A stretch of 64,000 nucleotides of DNA from Draconibacterium sp. (GCA_011620585.1 WOYV01000070.1:62001-126000); one strand, 5' to 3'. Positions 51,545 to 60,523 are shown, counted from the first letter of the stretch. Notes: generated by a model not told the origin, from the letters alone. Numbers and translations are program-made.

Positions 51545-52618
51545 ATGAATACATTCGGTCACATATTTCGTCTCACCTCGTTTGGAGAATCGCATGGCAG
51601 AGGCATCGGTGGAATAATCGATGGTTGCCCGGCAGGGTTGCAGGTTGACGTGGATTTGATTCAACAAGATCTTGCACGAAGAAAACCGGGACAATCGAAA
51701 ATTACCACCCAGCGGAAAGAACCAGACCAGGTAGAATTTCTATCCGGTATTTTTGAAGGAAAAACCCAGGGAACTCCAATCGCTTTTGTGGTTTGGAACC
51801 AAGACCAGCATTCGAACGATTATAATGATCTGAAAGATATTTACCGTCCGTCTCATGCCGATTATACTTACATTCAGAAATACGGAACCCGCGATCATCG
51901 TGGAGGAGGACGTTCTTCTGCCCGTGAAACCATTGCCCGCGTGGTAGCCGGCGCCATCGCCAAGCAGGTACTCGCCCAGGTTGGGGTAAAAATCCAGGCT
52001 TTTGTTTCGCAGGTTGGTGAAATCAAACTTGAAAAGTCGTACAAGGAACTCGACCTTTCAAAAACTGAAGACACTATTGTGCGCTGCCCTGATTCGGAAA
52101 CAGCCGAAGCGATGATCGACCGAATTGTAAAAGCAGGAAAAGATCACGATACAGTAGGTGGCGTAATTACGGGGGTGGCCACTGGTATTCCGGCTGGCTG
52201 GGGCGAACCTGTTTTTAATAAGTTGCATGCCGATCTTGGATTTGCCATGTTAGGAATCAACGCTGTAAAAGGATTTGAATACGGTTCAGGATTTCGCGGT
52301 ACTGCATTAAGTGGATCACAACACAACGACATTTTCATAAATACCGAAAGTGGCATCCGGACAAAGACCAATCATTCAGGAGGAATTCAAGGTGGGATTT
52401 CCAATGGCGAAGATGTATATTTCAATGTAGCATTTAAACCCATTGCAACGCTTTTAAAACAACAGCAAACACTCGATAAAGATAAAAACGAAACAACGAT
52501 TAACCCTAAAGGCAGGCACGATCCATGTGTATTACCACGTGCGGTACCCATTGTTGAAGCAATGGCTGCATTGGTTTTAGTTGATCATTATTTGCTAAAT
52601 AAAATTAACTCGCTATAA
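51545..52618 (+). CDS. aroC: Chorismate synthase
   Basis: Last enzyme of the shikimate pathway; converts 5-enolpyruvylshikimate-3-phosphate to chorismate using reduced FMN. The 357-residue protein has the standard signatures: [19 protein letters not shown] near the start, the [20 protein letters not shown] region with [12 protein letters not shown], and [20 protein letters not shown] plus [17 protein letters not shown] near the end. Length and motifs are normal. The start codon lies directly after the T run of the preceding terminator, so its leader holds no Shine-Dalgarno. The DUF134 gene begins two bases after the aroC stop. Confidence 0.97.
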   Translation: MNTFGHIFRLTSFGESHGRGIGGIIDGCPAGLQVDVDLIQQDLARRKPGQSKITTQRKEPDQVEFLSGIFEGKTQGTPIAFVVWNQDQHSNDYNDLKDIYRPSHADYTYIQKYGTRDHRGGGRSSARETIARVVAGAIAKQVLAQVGVKIQAFVSQVGEIKLEKSYKELDLSKTEDTIVRCPDSETAEAMIDRIVKAGKDHDTVGGVITGVATGIPAGWGEPVFNKLHADLGFAMLGINAVKGFEYGSGFRGTALSGSQHNDIFINTESGIRTKTNHSGGIQGGISNGEDVYFNVAFKPIATLLKQQQTLDKDKNETTINPKGRHDPCVLPRAVPIVEAMAALVLVDHYLLNKINSL

Positions 52619-52620
52619 TT

Positions 52621-53034
52621 ATGCCAAGAAGAAAAAGAAACAGAAGGATACAGGTTCCGCCCGTAATTAAGGGAATGTCGGTGTACGGTATCAGGGGAAG
52701 AAAATCGAATGAAGTGATTTTGCGACTGGAAGAGTACGAGGCGATCCGGTTGTTGGATTACCAGAATCTCACACAGGAAGAAGCAGCTGTTTATATGGAT
52801 GTTTCGCGCCCTACACTTACACGAATTTATGAAGAGGCCAGGAATAAGGTAGCTACTGCATTTGTAGAAGGACGCGATTTGATTTTTAGAGGAGGAGATG
52901 TATATTTTGACAAAAACTGGTACCACTGTAACTCGTGCAAGGCCAGCTTTAGCGATTATTCAGAGATTGTAAACCAGTGCCCGGTTTGTAGCTCCGGGGA
53001 AATTACTTCTTTAAACGAATACTTTGCCGACTAA
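52621..53034 (+). CDS. DUF134/UPF0251 DNA-binding protein
   Basis: Small cytoplasmic protein of 137 residues. The N-terminal half has a helix-turn-helix seen in NLTQEEAAVYMDVSRPTLTR, typical of UPF0251 (sigma-70 region 4-like). The start PRRKRNRRIQVPP is basic. The C-terminal half has a zinc ribbon: CNSCKASF and CPVCSSGE, four Cys in two CxxC pairs. The family is thought to regulate transcription but has no settled targets. It starts two bases after the aroC stop, so it is likely coupled to aroC. The terminator-like hairpin beyond it is oriented the other way. Confidence 0.85.
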   Translation: MPRRKRNRRIQVPPVIKGMSVYGIRGRKSNEVILRLEEYEAIRLLDYQNLTQEEAAVYMDVSRPTLTRIYEEARNKVATAFVEGRDLIFRGGDVYFDKNWYHCNSCKASFSDYSEIVNQCPVCSSGEITSLNEYFAD

Positions 53035-53110
53035 AAAGAAAAAACCTCCGGTTCAGTAACCGGAGGTACCCAATTAAGTTGTGATAAAACCAGAGCCCTA
53101 GTACACTAGG
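53031..53110 (-). ncRNA. Candidate minus-strand small RNA ending in a terminator
   Basis: ACCTCCGGTT (53044-53053) and AACCGGAGGT (53058-53067) form a perfect 10-bp stem with a CAGT loop. Only on the minus strand is it followed by a U run (TTTTTTCTTTTT, 53032-53043), so it would terminate a minus-strand transcript. A second hairpin CCTAGT-AC-ACTAGG lies at 53097-53110. No minus-strand ORF exists here, so a short RNA starting near 53150 is possible; its promoter is not clear. The remaining spacer to 53279 holds no gene. Confidence 0.35.
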
Positions 53111-53279
53111 ATGATGCAATTTACAATTATTGAAGTATTGTTGTCAAGTATTCTTTCAATACAAATATCCAAATCAGTAATACTGTTATTTTATCAATCT
53201 CCGAAAACCGCGCTATATCTGCACTCTGAAGATTACATAACAGACAAAAATGTCTGATTTATTTTTTGTCACTTATCGC

Positions 53280-53323
53280 TTTTTAAATATCAACTTATCA
53301 TATAAATTTGTGCGTTAAATTTG
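53280..53323 (+). promoter_or_regulatory. Promoter of the PepSY protein, two -7 boxes
   Basis: TTTT (53280-53283) lies 19 bases before TAAATTTG (53303-53310). A second TAAATTTG (53316-53323) ends four bases before the ATG at 53328. The first gives a leader of about 10-15 bases; the second would give a leaderless message. Confidence 0.6.
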
Positions 53324-53327
53324 AACA

Positions 53328-53879
53328 ATGAAAATCCGCAAGCTTTTACGAATATTTCACCGCGATCTTGGCTATTTTATCGTAGGTATGACAATTGTTT
53401 ATGTTGTCTCGGGTATTTTTCTGAATCACCGTCACGATTTTAATCCCGATTATAGTATCTATTCCGAGGAGTTTTCTTTTGATCCAAATGCAAAGGATGC
53501 CACAAACAAGGCTACTTTAATTGCGATAATTAACGATTTGCCGCACGATTTGAAATACAAAAAGCATTATATCGATAGCGAAGGCATGGTAAAAGTATTT
53601 ATCGAAAGTGGGGAAGTAGTTATAAATCCTGACAGTGGAAAAGGTGTTTTTCGTTACCTCGAGCGCCGTCCCGTAATTTTTGGCATGAATAAATTACACC
53701 GGGCTGCTATTGGTACAGTATGGAAGTGGGTGAGCGATATTATGGCATTTATCCTGCTTTTTGTAGCTGTTACGGGCCTATTTCTTCTGAAAGGAAAACG
53801 TGGATTTATTCGTTGGGGCCTGTGGTGGATGATTGCAGGATTTGTAGTACCTTTGGTTTTTATATTGATATTTGTTTAA
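53328..53879 (+). CDS. PepSY-associated membrane protein
   Basis: Inner-membrane protein of 183 residues with three hydrophobic helices: near residues 13-30 (YFIVGMTIVYVVSGIFLNHR), 130-155 (MAFILLFVAVTGLFLL) and 165-183 (WWMIAGFVVPLVFILIF). Between the first two is a periplasmic PepSY-like region (VKVFIESGEVVINPDSGKG). The pattern HRDLGY at the start and NHRHDF after the first helix are typical of the PepSY_TM group, which includes iron-uptake and ferric reductase-like membrane proteins. His residues near the helix ends could hold heme; this is inference. The OB-fold lipoprotein gene follows after 25 bases and is probably in the same transcript. Confidence 0.75.
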   Translation: MKIRKLLRIFHRDLGYFIVGMTIVYVVSGIFLNHRHDFNPDYSIYSEEFSFDPNAKDATNKATLIAIINDLPHDLKYKKHYIDSEGMVKVFIESGEVVINPDSGKGVFRYLERRPVIFGMNKLHRAAIGTVWKWVSDIMAFILLFVAVTGLFLLKGKRGFIRWGLWWMIAGFVVPLVFILIFV

Positions 53880-53904
53880 CCTTAAATAATTAAAAGTCAC
53901 AAAA

Positions 53905-54393
53905 ATGAAAAATCTCGTATTACTGAGCATTGTTGCCGCCTTCTTGTTTTCGTGCGGACAAGCTCCTAAAAATCAGGAGGCAAAGAACGAAGAGCCTCTA
54001 AAGGAAGCTGTTGTTTTAAGCATCGATGATCTTTTGGCCCAGGCATCTGATCTGGCCGACAAAGAAGTTGTTGTTAAAGGAACTGTTATGCATGTTTGTA
54101 AAGAAGGTGGAGCGCGTTGTTTCTTAATGGGAAGCGGCGAAGAAATAACCATTCGTGTTGAAGCCGGAGAAAAGATTGGCGCATTTACCCAGGAGCAAAT
54201 GGGTAGCGAGGTGCAGATCGTTGGAATTCTGAAAGAAGTAAAATCCGAAGCTGAAGCTCATAATCCAGGGGCAGAACACGGAGAAGCAACCGAAGATGCT
54301 GAAACTCAAGATGCTCATAAAATACTTGCCGAAAATCAGGCTGCTGCCGAACGCGAGTTTTTTATCGAAGGAATTGCGGTAAAGGAATTATAG
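53905..54393 (+). CDS. OB-fold lipoprotein with paired cysteines
   Basis: Predicted lipoprotein of 162 residues (signal MKNLVLLSIVAAFLFSC, lipobox LFSC). Residues 40-110 look like a small OB-fold of the tRNA-anti-like type found in Bacteroidota lipoproteins: DKEVVVKGTVMHVCKEGGAR, then CFLMGSGEEITIRVEAG and SEVQIVGILKEV. Cys in HVCKEGGARCF lie in two neighbouring strands and could form a disulfide or bind metal. The tail is charged, with several His and Glu (AHNPGAEHGEATEDAETQDA), and ends in FFIEGIAVKEL. The close link to the PepSY gene suggests joint work at the inner or outer membrane, perhaps with metal or heme. No exact function is known to me. Confidence 0.65.
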   Translation: MKNLVLLSIVAAFLFSCGQAPKNQEAKNEEPLKEAVVLSIDDLLAQASDLADKEVVVKGTVMHVCKEGGARCFLMGSGEEITIRVEAGEKIGAFTQEQMGSEVQIVGILKEVKSEAEAHNPGAEHGEATEDAETQDAHKILAENQAAAEREFFIEGIAVKEL

Positions 54394-54410
54394 TTATTTA
54401 ACGATGATAT

Positions 54411-54443
54411 AAAAAAGGAGAACTTTACTGTTCTTCTTTTTTT
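54411..54443. terminator. Bidirectional terminator overlapping the msrB 3' end
   Basis: AAAAAAGGAGAAC and GTTCTTCTTTTTT pair over 13 bp with one G-T pair and a TTTACT loop, with T runs both ways. The right arm encodes the last residues of MsrB (KKEEQ and stop). Confidence 0.8.
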
Positions 54444-54901
54444 ATGTCTTCTGCCGGAATAAATTCGAGCGATACAGAATTTACACAATGACGGGTGTCT
54501 TTATTGGTAAAACCTTCGCCGTAAAATACATGACCTAAGTGGGCTCCGCAATTGGTACAGGTAATTTCAGTTCGGCGGCCGTCTGCATCGGGCAATTTAT
54601 GAACTGCTCCTTCAATTTCATCATCAAAACTTGGCCACCCGCAATGCGAATCAAATTTGTCGGATGAACGGTATAAAGGAGCTCTGCAACGTTTACACAC
54701 ATACAAACCGGTTCCTTTAAAATCATAATATTCTCCTGTATACGGGCGTTCTGTCCCTTTATCTTCAATTACATACCGTTCGAATTCGGTGAGTTGTTTG
54801 TACTTCATTTCTTTCTTTTTTTGTTCGTTTTCTTTGGTGTTATTTTGTGAATTTGCCGAATATGCAGCAAAAAACAACACCAGTATTACTATTGTTTTCA
54901 T
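54425..54901 (-). CDS. msrB: Peptide methionine (R)-S-oxide reductase, exported
   Basis: Repairs oxidised methionine (R form) in proteins. The 158-residue protein has an N-terminal signal ([18 protein letters not shown]), so it acts in the periplasm or at the envelope. The body is a complete MsrB domain: [20 protein letters not shown], the two zinc CxxC pairs in YVCKRCRAP and [28 protein letters not shown] and the catalytic RHCVNSVSL. The resolving Cys of thioredoxin-type MsrB is not placed with certainty. It is transcribed towards the OB-fold lipoprotein and shares the bidirectional terminator with it. Confidence 0.94.
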   Translation of the reverse strand: MKTIVILVLFFAAYSANSQNNTKENEQKKKEMKYKQLTEFERYVIEDKGTERPYTGEYYDFKGTGLYVCKRCRAPLYRSSDKFDSHCGWPSFDDEIEGAVHKLPDADGRRTEITCTNCGAHLGHVFYGEGFTNKDTRHCVNSVSLEFIPAEDIKKEEQ

Positions 54902-55000
54902 AGTTTAGAAACATTTGAGAATCGCTACTTGTTTAACGGAAACATTAAATTGTCGGGGATTGTGTGATGGCTTTCGTACATTTGCCTTTAAATCATCGAA

Positions 55001-55690
55001 ATGGAAATACCCGTAATTTACCAGGATGAACATCTGATTGTGGTGAACAAACCGGTTGATCTGCCGGTTCACAAAAACGATTTTATGCCACACGACGCCG
55101 GCTATCTTACCAAGTTAATTGGGGACATTGCCGGGAAGTGGATTTACAACGTGCATCGCCTCGATTCGAAAACTTCCGGTTTAATCGTTTTGGCTTTTTC
55201 TTCAGAAGTAGCGCACGAAATGGCGCTTTTGTTTGAACGCAGGGAAGTTCAAAAAAAATATATGGCAATCGTTCAGGGTAATCCGGGAGAAGGAAGTTTT
55301 AATTCAAAGGTTGTAGTTAAGAAGAAGTCAAATTTTAAAAAATCGGCGCTCACAAATTTTCGCACTTTACAAACGGTCGAAACCGGAATTTCATTTAATG
55401 AAAAACAGAATATTCAGCTTAGTTTGGTCGGGATTTCGACTGAAACCGGGCGCTGGCACCAAATCAGGCAACATTTTGCACAGCATCGTTTCGATATTCT
55501 TGGAGACTCACACCATGGCGATTTCACTTTGAACAAAATCATCACCGAAAAAACAGGAATAAAACGTTTGTTTTTACACGCCAGTGAATTGGGTTTTAGA
55601 CATCCCGTTTCAAACGAACAATTACACTTTAGCGCAGAACTTCCTGATGAGTATCTTGATATTATGAAGTATTATAAAACGGATCAGTGA
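55001..55690 (+). CDS. RluA-family pseudouridine synthase
   Basis: RNA-modifying enzyme of 229 residues that converts uridine to pseudouridine in tRNA or rRNA. The catalytic Asp lies in YNVHRLDSKTSGLIVL, and the family start VIYQDEHLIVVNKPVDLPVH is clear. The RWHQIRQHFA motif and LFLHASELGFRHPVS follow at the expected distance. The protein has no S4 domain, so it is of the short TruC/RluA-like type; the target base cannot be set from sequence. A TACATTTG box lies at 54977-54984, giving a short leader. The 3' end overlaps the DUF4252 remnant. Confidence 0.9.
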   Translation: MEIPVIYQDEHLIVVNKPVDLPVHKNDFMPHDAGYLTKLIGDIAGKWIYNVHRLDSKTSGLIVLAFSSEVAHEMALLFERREVQKKYMAIVQGNPGEGSFNSKVVVKKKSNFKKSALTNFRTLQTVETGISFNEKQNIQLSLVGISTETGRWHQIRQHFAQHRFDILGDSHHGDFTLNKIITEKTGIKRLFLHASELGFRHPVSNEQLHFSAELPDEYLDIMKYYKTDQ

Positions 55691-55907
55691 AAAAGGGAAA
55701 TACGAAGAATTGATGGTCGTACGCAACGAGAATGAAAGTGTGACTGTATTTGGGGTTATGGAAGATAACATAATTACCGAAATGTTGATTTTAGTTGGAG
55801 GCGACGACAATGCCATGGTTTATGTGAAAGGAGAGATTAGCCCTGATTTGCTAAATGATAAAGTTAATCTGGCCAATCCCGATAAATTGTTCAGTTTAAA
55901 TTTTTAA
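55668..55907 (+). pseudogene. C-terminal remnant of a DUF4252 protein
   Basis: An open frame that starts inside the end of the RluA-family gene, in another frame, reads KYEELMVVRNENESVTVFGV and then EMLILVGGDDNAMVYVKGEI. This is the end of DUF4252 proteins, small exported Bacteroidota proteins of about 180 residues. The signal peptide and the first 100 or so residues are missing, and no start codon with a leader is present. It was probably left by a deletion that joined it to the upstream gene. The ORF track begins it at TTG 55710, which is not convincing. Confidence 0.62.
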
Positions 55908-55928
55908 ACCATTTTTACTACATATTAC

Positions 55929-55967
55929 AAGCCCGGTTCTCAAACTTTATTGGAAGCCGGGCTTTTT
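55929..55967 (+). terminator. Terminator after the RluA-family gene and remnant
   Basis: AAGCCCGG and CCGGGCTT form an 8-bp stem followed by TTTTATT on the plus strand. It also touches the 3' end of the sulfatase gene. Confidence 0.85.
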
Positions 55968-55968
55968 A

Positions 55969-57372
55969 TTACTCCTGCATTGTTTCTGAGAAAAATCTTT
56001 GGCGGTGGCCCTTTGCAAATTGCAGCAGTTTTTTAGCAACTTCAGGGTTCTGGCCGATCACGTTAACGGTTTCAGAAGGGTCATTCACCATATCAAACAA
56101 CGACAAATCGATGTGGTCCTGTTTATATTTTCCGGGCATACCATCTTTCCCAACAGTATCGGTCATCGTACGATAATCATGTGGCAGATGCAATTTCCAT
56201 TTTCCATCTCCACTCATAACCGCTTCAAAATTACTGTTGTTGGTAAAAGCATAATATTCATGTGGATTTTGAACCCCTTCCTTTCCGCTGATTAAATCCC
56301 AAACGTTGGCTCCATCTATTTCATTTTCCGGTAAAGGGACATTGGCTAATTGACAGAGTGTAGGCAGAATATCGATGGTCATCATTGCCTTCTCTGATTG
56401 TTGATTTCCGCTGAGTTGGGCTGGATATTTAATAATGGTTGCCGAGCGTGTCCCTCCATCAAAAGTAGTTCCCTTGGCTTCTCTAAAAGGCGTTGTTCCG
56501 GCATGGTTGCCATACGAAATCCACGGTCCGTTATCAGAAGTGAAAATAAAAATGGTATTGTCATCAACTCCGTTTTCTTTTAATGCCTGGTTGATTTGTC
56601 CCACCGACCAATCGAGTTCCAGAATAACATCGCCGTATAGTCCAACCCCCGATTTTCCTTCAAAATCGGAACTGCAAAACAACGGCACATGTGGCATGTT
56701 ATGAGGAATATACAAGAGAAATGGCTCGTTTTTGTGGCGTTTAATAAAATCAACTGCGTGTTGGGTGTACCATTTCGTCAGCATTTTCTGATCGGCTGAG
56801 TCCAGGTCTTCAATTTTAACTTGTCCATTTTCCCAAAACTGAAGAGGATATTTTCCCCAATACTCAGGATTCTCCGGGTGGTGTTTCCACATATCGTTTG
56901 AATACATCAGTCCGCAGCTTTCGTCGAAGCCCCGGTTTTGAGGTTGGGTTTCGGGCTGATCGCCACAGTGCCATTTCCCGAAGATGGCGGTTTTATATCC
57001 GGCCAACTGAAATACTTCGCCAAGCGTAGCAAAAGTTGTTTCCAGTCCTCGCGCTTTTGGGGCATGGGCGCCAAAAACTTTGGTCCTTCCTGGATAACAT
57101 CCGGTAAGCAAAGCCGCCCTCGACGCTGAACAAACAGCCTGAGGCACATAGAAATTCCGAAACATGATTCCTTCTTCTGCCAGTGTTTTAACATTGGGCG
57201 TCTGAATTTTTAGTTGGCCGAAAGGTGTGAAATCAGCATAACCCGAATCGTCGAGAAATACAATAACAATGTTGGGATGTTTATGAATTTCTTCTTCAGG
57301 TTTTGAATTACAGGAAGTAAGAACGAATGCAAATGAAATAACTATGAAGATGCAGCGAAACAATATTTTCAT
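55969..57372 (-). CDS. S1-family sulfatase lipoprotein, Cys type
   Basis: Exported sulfatase of 467 residues that removes sulfate esters, most likely from algal or host glycans. The lipobox is LTSC at about residue 21. Metal-binding VFLDDSGYAD is at Asp41/Asp42. The modification site is Cys81 in VCSASRAALLTG, to be turned into formylglycine by an anaerobic maturase (anSME) that is not in the window. GKWHCGD replaces the usual GKWHLG, and TSDNGPW with the second metal-binding Asp/Asn follows. The C-terminal region is the usual smaller subdomain. It is alone, not in a polysaccharide locus. Subfamily and substrate cannot be fixed by eye. Confidence 0.9.
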   Translation of the reverse strand: MKILFRCIFIVISFAFVLTSCNSKPEEEIHKHPNIVIVFLDDSGYADFTPFGQLKIQTPNVKTLAEEGIMFRNFYVPQAVCSASRAALLTGCYPGRTKVFGAHAPKARGLETTFATLGEVFQLAGYKTAIFGKWHCGDQPETQPQNRGFDESCGLMYSNDMWKHHPENPEYWGKYPLQFWENGQVKIEDLDSADQKMLTKWYTQHAVDFIKRHKNEPFLLYIPHNMPHVPLFCSSDFEGKSGVGLYGDVILELDWSVGQINQALKENGVDDNTIFIFTSDNGPWISYGNHAGTTPFREAKGTTFDGGTRSATIIKYPAQLSGNQQSEKAMMTIDILPTLCQLANVPLPENEIDGANVWDLISGKEGVQNPHEYYAFTNNSNFEAVMSGDGKWKLHLPHDYRTMTDTVGKDGMPGKYKQDHIDLSLFDMVNDPSETVNVIGQNPEVAKKLLQFAKGHRQRFFSETMQE

Positions 57373-57528
57373 TTTCGTATGGTTTAAGTAATCTCAAAAA
57401 TAACCTTTTGGTCTGAATTGAAAGAATGTATTTAAACAATTATCAGCCGAGAGAATCGCTTTCTCAATTTTGTACTTGTCGGATACTTATTTTACTTTTA
57501 AGCAATAACAAATCATTCAATATCAACG

Positions 57529-59124
57529 ATGAACTGGTGGGCACTCATAATTTTGCTGTTGGGCGGACTTGCAATCTTTCTTTATGGAATGAACATAATG
57601 ACAGATGGGCTAAAAGCTGCTGCCGGCAACCGCATGAAAGTTTTTCTTCAGGCCATGACACGCAACCGCTGGACATCGCTGGCTGCCGGAACGGCTATCA
57701 CTGCTGTTATCCAGTCTTCGTCGGTTACAACAGTTTTGGCGGTTGGTTTTGTTTCAGCCGGATTATTGTCTTTTCAAAGTACCCTGGGAGTAATTTTGGG
57801 AGCAAATCTTGGAACCACGATTACTGCTCAGATCATCGCGTTTAAAATTACTGGAGCCGCCTGGCTGATGGTTGCCTTTGGTTATCTTTTTGGAGTGGTG
57901 TTCGCTAAAAAATCGTTTAAAGATATTGGGAGCATCATTTTGGGTTTGGGACTGGTCTTTCTGGGAATGAATGTAATGAGTGAAGCAACCACTCCTCTAA
58001 AAGGCTATGAACCCTTTATTGAACTGATGAAAGGATTGGATAACCATTTTACAGGGGTTTTAATCGGAATCCTTTTTACTGCCGCAGTGCAAAGCTCGTC
58101 GGCAACAACCGGTGTGGTGATTATTCTTGCCTCACAAGGACTGATAACTGTAGAGGGTGGGATTGCCATTATACTGGGGGCCAATATCGGGACCTGCGTA
58201 ACAGCTGTGCTTTCTGCTTTGGGAAAGCCCAGGGCTGCAATGCGGGTAGCTGTATCGCATATTCTTTTTAATGTTGCCGGTGTTCTAATTTGGTTTGCTT
58301 TAATTCCACAACTCGAAGCTGCTTCATCCTGGATCTCCCCCGGCAGTCACGCCCGGCAGATTGCCAATGCACACACTTTGTTTAATGCTGCCAATACCTT
58401 TATTTTTATTTGGCTGGTTCATCCGGTTTCAAAAATGGTTCTATGGCTGGTTCCGGAAAGGCGAGGGGAAGAAAAGGTCATGTTTCCGGAATTGCATTCT
58501 TATTATCTCGAAAACACATCGATGGCGCTTGAACTTTCGAAACATGCTATTGCTAAACTGGGATTGAAAAGTTTACGAATCATCGATAAAGGTTTAAATA
58601 CTACCCTAAAAGGTACTGCCGGAGAATTATCCGGATTACGTAAAAAAGATAAAGATATTGACCGTGGACATGCCGAGATTTTGGGTTTTCTGCAACAGGT
58701 TCAAAAAAATGAACTTGCTCAAAAAGAAGTAATTGAACTCGAGAAACAAATTGAAGCTGTGAATGTATTGGAAACTGCAGCCGATTTAATTACTACCCAT
58801 TTGGTGGAAGCTGCCGAACATCGTATTGAAAAGGATTTGCAAGCCAGTCCTGTAACTAACGAAAAACTCACTCAACTTTACCGTCTTGCCGAAAAGGCAT
58901 TTGTCGATGCACTCGAGGATTTTCGGAATAATGTGCCTGCCAAAGATCAGAATGTAGCCAAGGAACAGTTTAAAAAGCAATTACAGGAAGTGCGGACTTA
59001 TTTGGCACAGCGACTGGCGATAAACGATGAAAACCGAATTGCGATCTATCGTTTTGAGTCAGAAGTCCTGGAAGCTATTCGCCGTTTGCACTCACTGGCC
59101 AGGAGGCTGGATAGAAAGGCCTGA
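57529..59124 (+). CDS. Na/Pi cotransporter family protein with PhoU-like tail
   Basis: Inner-membrane protein of 531 residues. The first 310 residues hold two Na/Pi repeats, each with a QSSS motif: AVIQSSSVTTVLAVGFVSAG and AAVQSSSATTGVVIILASQG, the signature of NptA/SLC34-like sodium-phosphate carriers. The remaining 200 residues are cytoplasmic, helical and PhoU-like (LRKKDKDIDRGHAEILGFLQ, then VNVLETAADLITTHLVEAAE). Such proteins are thought to move phosphate with sodium or sense it. It converges on mnmE with one base between the stops and no terminator visible. Confidence 0.9.
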   Translation: MNWWALIILLLGGLAIFLYGMNIMTDGLKAAAGNRMKVFLQAMTRNRWTSLAAGTAITAVIQSSSVTTVLAVGFVSAGLLSFQSTLGVILGANLGTTITAQIIAFKITGAAWLMVAFGYLFGVVFAKKSFKDIGSIILGLGLVFLGMNVMSEATTPLKGYEPFIELMKGLDNHFTGVLIGILFTAAVQSSSATTGVVIILASQGLITVEGGIAIILGANIGTCVTAVLSALGKPRAAMRVAVSHILFNVAGVLIWFALIPQLEAASSWISPGSHARQIANAHTLFNAANTFIFIWLVHPVSKMVLWLVPERRGEEKVMFPELHSYYLENTSMALELSKHAIAKLGLKSLRIIDKGLNTTLKGTAGELSGLRKKDKDIDRGHAEILGFLQQVQKNELAQKEVIELEKQIEAVNVLETAADLITTHLVEAAEHRIEKDLQASPVTNEKLTQLYRLAEKAFVDALEDFRNNVPAKDQNVAKEQFKKQLQEVRTYLAQRLAINDENRIAIYRFESEVLEAIRRLHSLARRLDRKA

Positions 59125-59125
59125 T

Positions 59126-60523
59126 CTACTTTCCGATACAGAAATTCTTAAAGATGTGGCCCAGTACCTCCTCGGTACCGACTTCCCCGGTAATTTCGGC
59201 CATGTAATAAAGGCATTCGCGGATGTCCTGTGCCAGAAAGTCGCCGGTAATTCCGTCTTCAAGCCCTGTCAGAACACGCAGAATCGCAGTATGTGCGTTT
59301 TTTAGTATTTCGTAATGGCGGGCATTGGTCACAATAACATCTTGTTGAGTGGCTGCCTCAATATTGATTGCGTGAATCATATAATCGATCAGTTCATCGA
59401 GGTTTTTTTTCTGTTTGGCTGCAATAAACACAAGCTTTTCGTGATCGGTTAAATCCAGAACTTCAAGCTGTTGGATAGTCGTTGGCAAACCTGTATCAAT
59501 TTTATTGGCTACAATAATGAGTTGCTGCTTTGTGTCCATACGTCCTCTTATTTTATCGATCCGGCTTTTTACCAAATCAAAAGAATTGTGTGTGTCTACT
59601 ACCAGGAGAACAATAGCGGCTTGTTCCAGCTTGCTGTAACTTCGTTCGATACCCAGGTTCTCGATGTGGTCTTTAGTTTCACGGATTCCTGCCGTATCAA
59701 AAAAGCGAAAAGCAGTTCCATGTATATTTACCACATCTTCAATAACATCGCGTGTGGTACCATGAATATCGGAAACTATCGCTTTGTCTTCGTTTAAAAG
59801 GGCATTTAAAAGGGTTGATTTTCCAACATTTGTTTCACCAATGATAGCGACAGGGATTCCATTTTTTATGGCATTTCCCAATTGAAATGAATCTTTCAGA
59901 TTACGAAGCAAGACTTCGATTTTTTCTGTAAGTTTTTGCAATTCGGTACGATTGGCAAACTCCACCTCTTCTTCGCTGAAATCGAGTTCGAGTTCCACCA
60001 TAGCCGTAAAATGCAACAGTTGTTCGCGCAGTGCACCTATCTCTTTCGAAAATCCACCTCTCATTTGGTTGATGGCCAGTTTGTGAGCTGCGGCGTTAGA
60101 CGAGGCAATTACATCGGCTACCGCTTCGGCCTGCGATAGATCCATTTTTCCATTCAGAAAGGCACGCTGAGTGAATTCACCCGGCAAAGCCATCTGGGCG
60201 CCTTCGGAGATAAGAACTTCCAAAATTTTTTGCTGAATGTAAACTGATCCGTGACACGAAATTTCTACAATATCTTCACCTGTATACGAATGTGGCGCTT
60301 TAAACAAACCCACTACAACTTCATCTATTACTTCATCATGGTAAAACAATTGTCCGAAATGTAACGAATTAGCAGCCTGGCCGATTAAAAATTTACCCGT
60401 TTTCGGGCTCCGAAAAACCTTGTCAGTAATTTCTATGGATTCATTTCCTGATAAACGGATAACTGCAATGGCACCAACTCCGGGTGATGTTGATATCGCA
60501 CAAATGGTAGACTGATCGAGCAT
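59126..60523 (-). CDS. mnmE: tRNA modification GTPase MnmE
   Basis: With MnmG it adds the carboxymethylaminomethyl group to the wobble uridine of certain tRNAs. The 465-residue protein has the N-terminal tetrahydrofolate-binding domain (STICAISTSPGVGAIAVIRL), a helical domain, and the inserted G domain with GETNVGKSTLLNALL, the switch DIHGTTRD, DTAG and NKID. The C-terminus is FCIGK, the conserved CxGK end with the functional Cys. Length and all motifs are normal. It is monocistronic, facing away from fabG and meeting the Na/Pi gene at the 3' end. Confidence 0.97.
   Translation of the reverse strand: MLDQSTICAISTSPGVGAIAVIRLSGNESIEITDKVFRSPKTGKFLIGQAANSLHFGQLFYHDEVIDEVVVGLFKAPHSYTGEDIVEISCHGSVYIQQKILEVLISEGAQMALPGEFTQRAFLNGKMDLSQAEAVADVIASSNAAAHKLAINQMRGGFSKEIGALREQLLHFTAMVELELDFSEEEVEFANRTELQKLTEKIEVLLRNLKDSFQLGNAIKNGIPVAIIGETNVGKSTLLNALLNEDKAIVSDIHGTTRDVIEDVVNIHGTAFRFFDTAGIRETKDHIENLGIERSYSKLEQAAIVLLVVDTHNSFDLVKSRIDKIRGRMDTKQQLIIVANKIDTGLPTTIQQLEVLDLTDHEKLVFIAAKQKKNLDELIDYMIHAINIEAATQQDVIVTNARHYEILKNAHTAILRVLTGLEDGITGDFLAQDIRECLYYMAEITGEVGTEEVLGHIFKNFCIGK

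Noticed and set aside
53044-53067. Hairpin as terminator of aroC-DUF134
   Set aside because: The U run is on the other strand, so it does not fit a plus-strand intrinsic terminator well.
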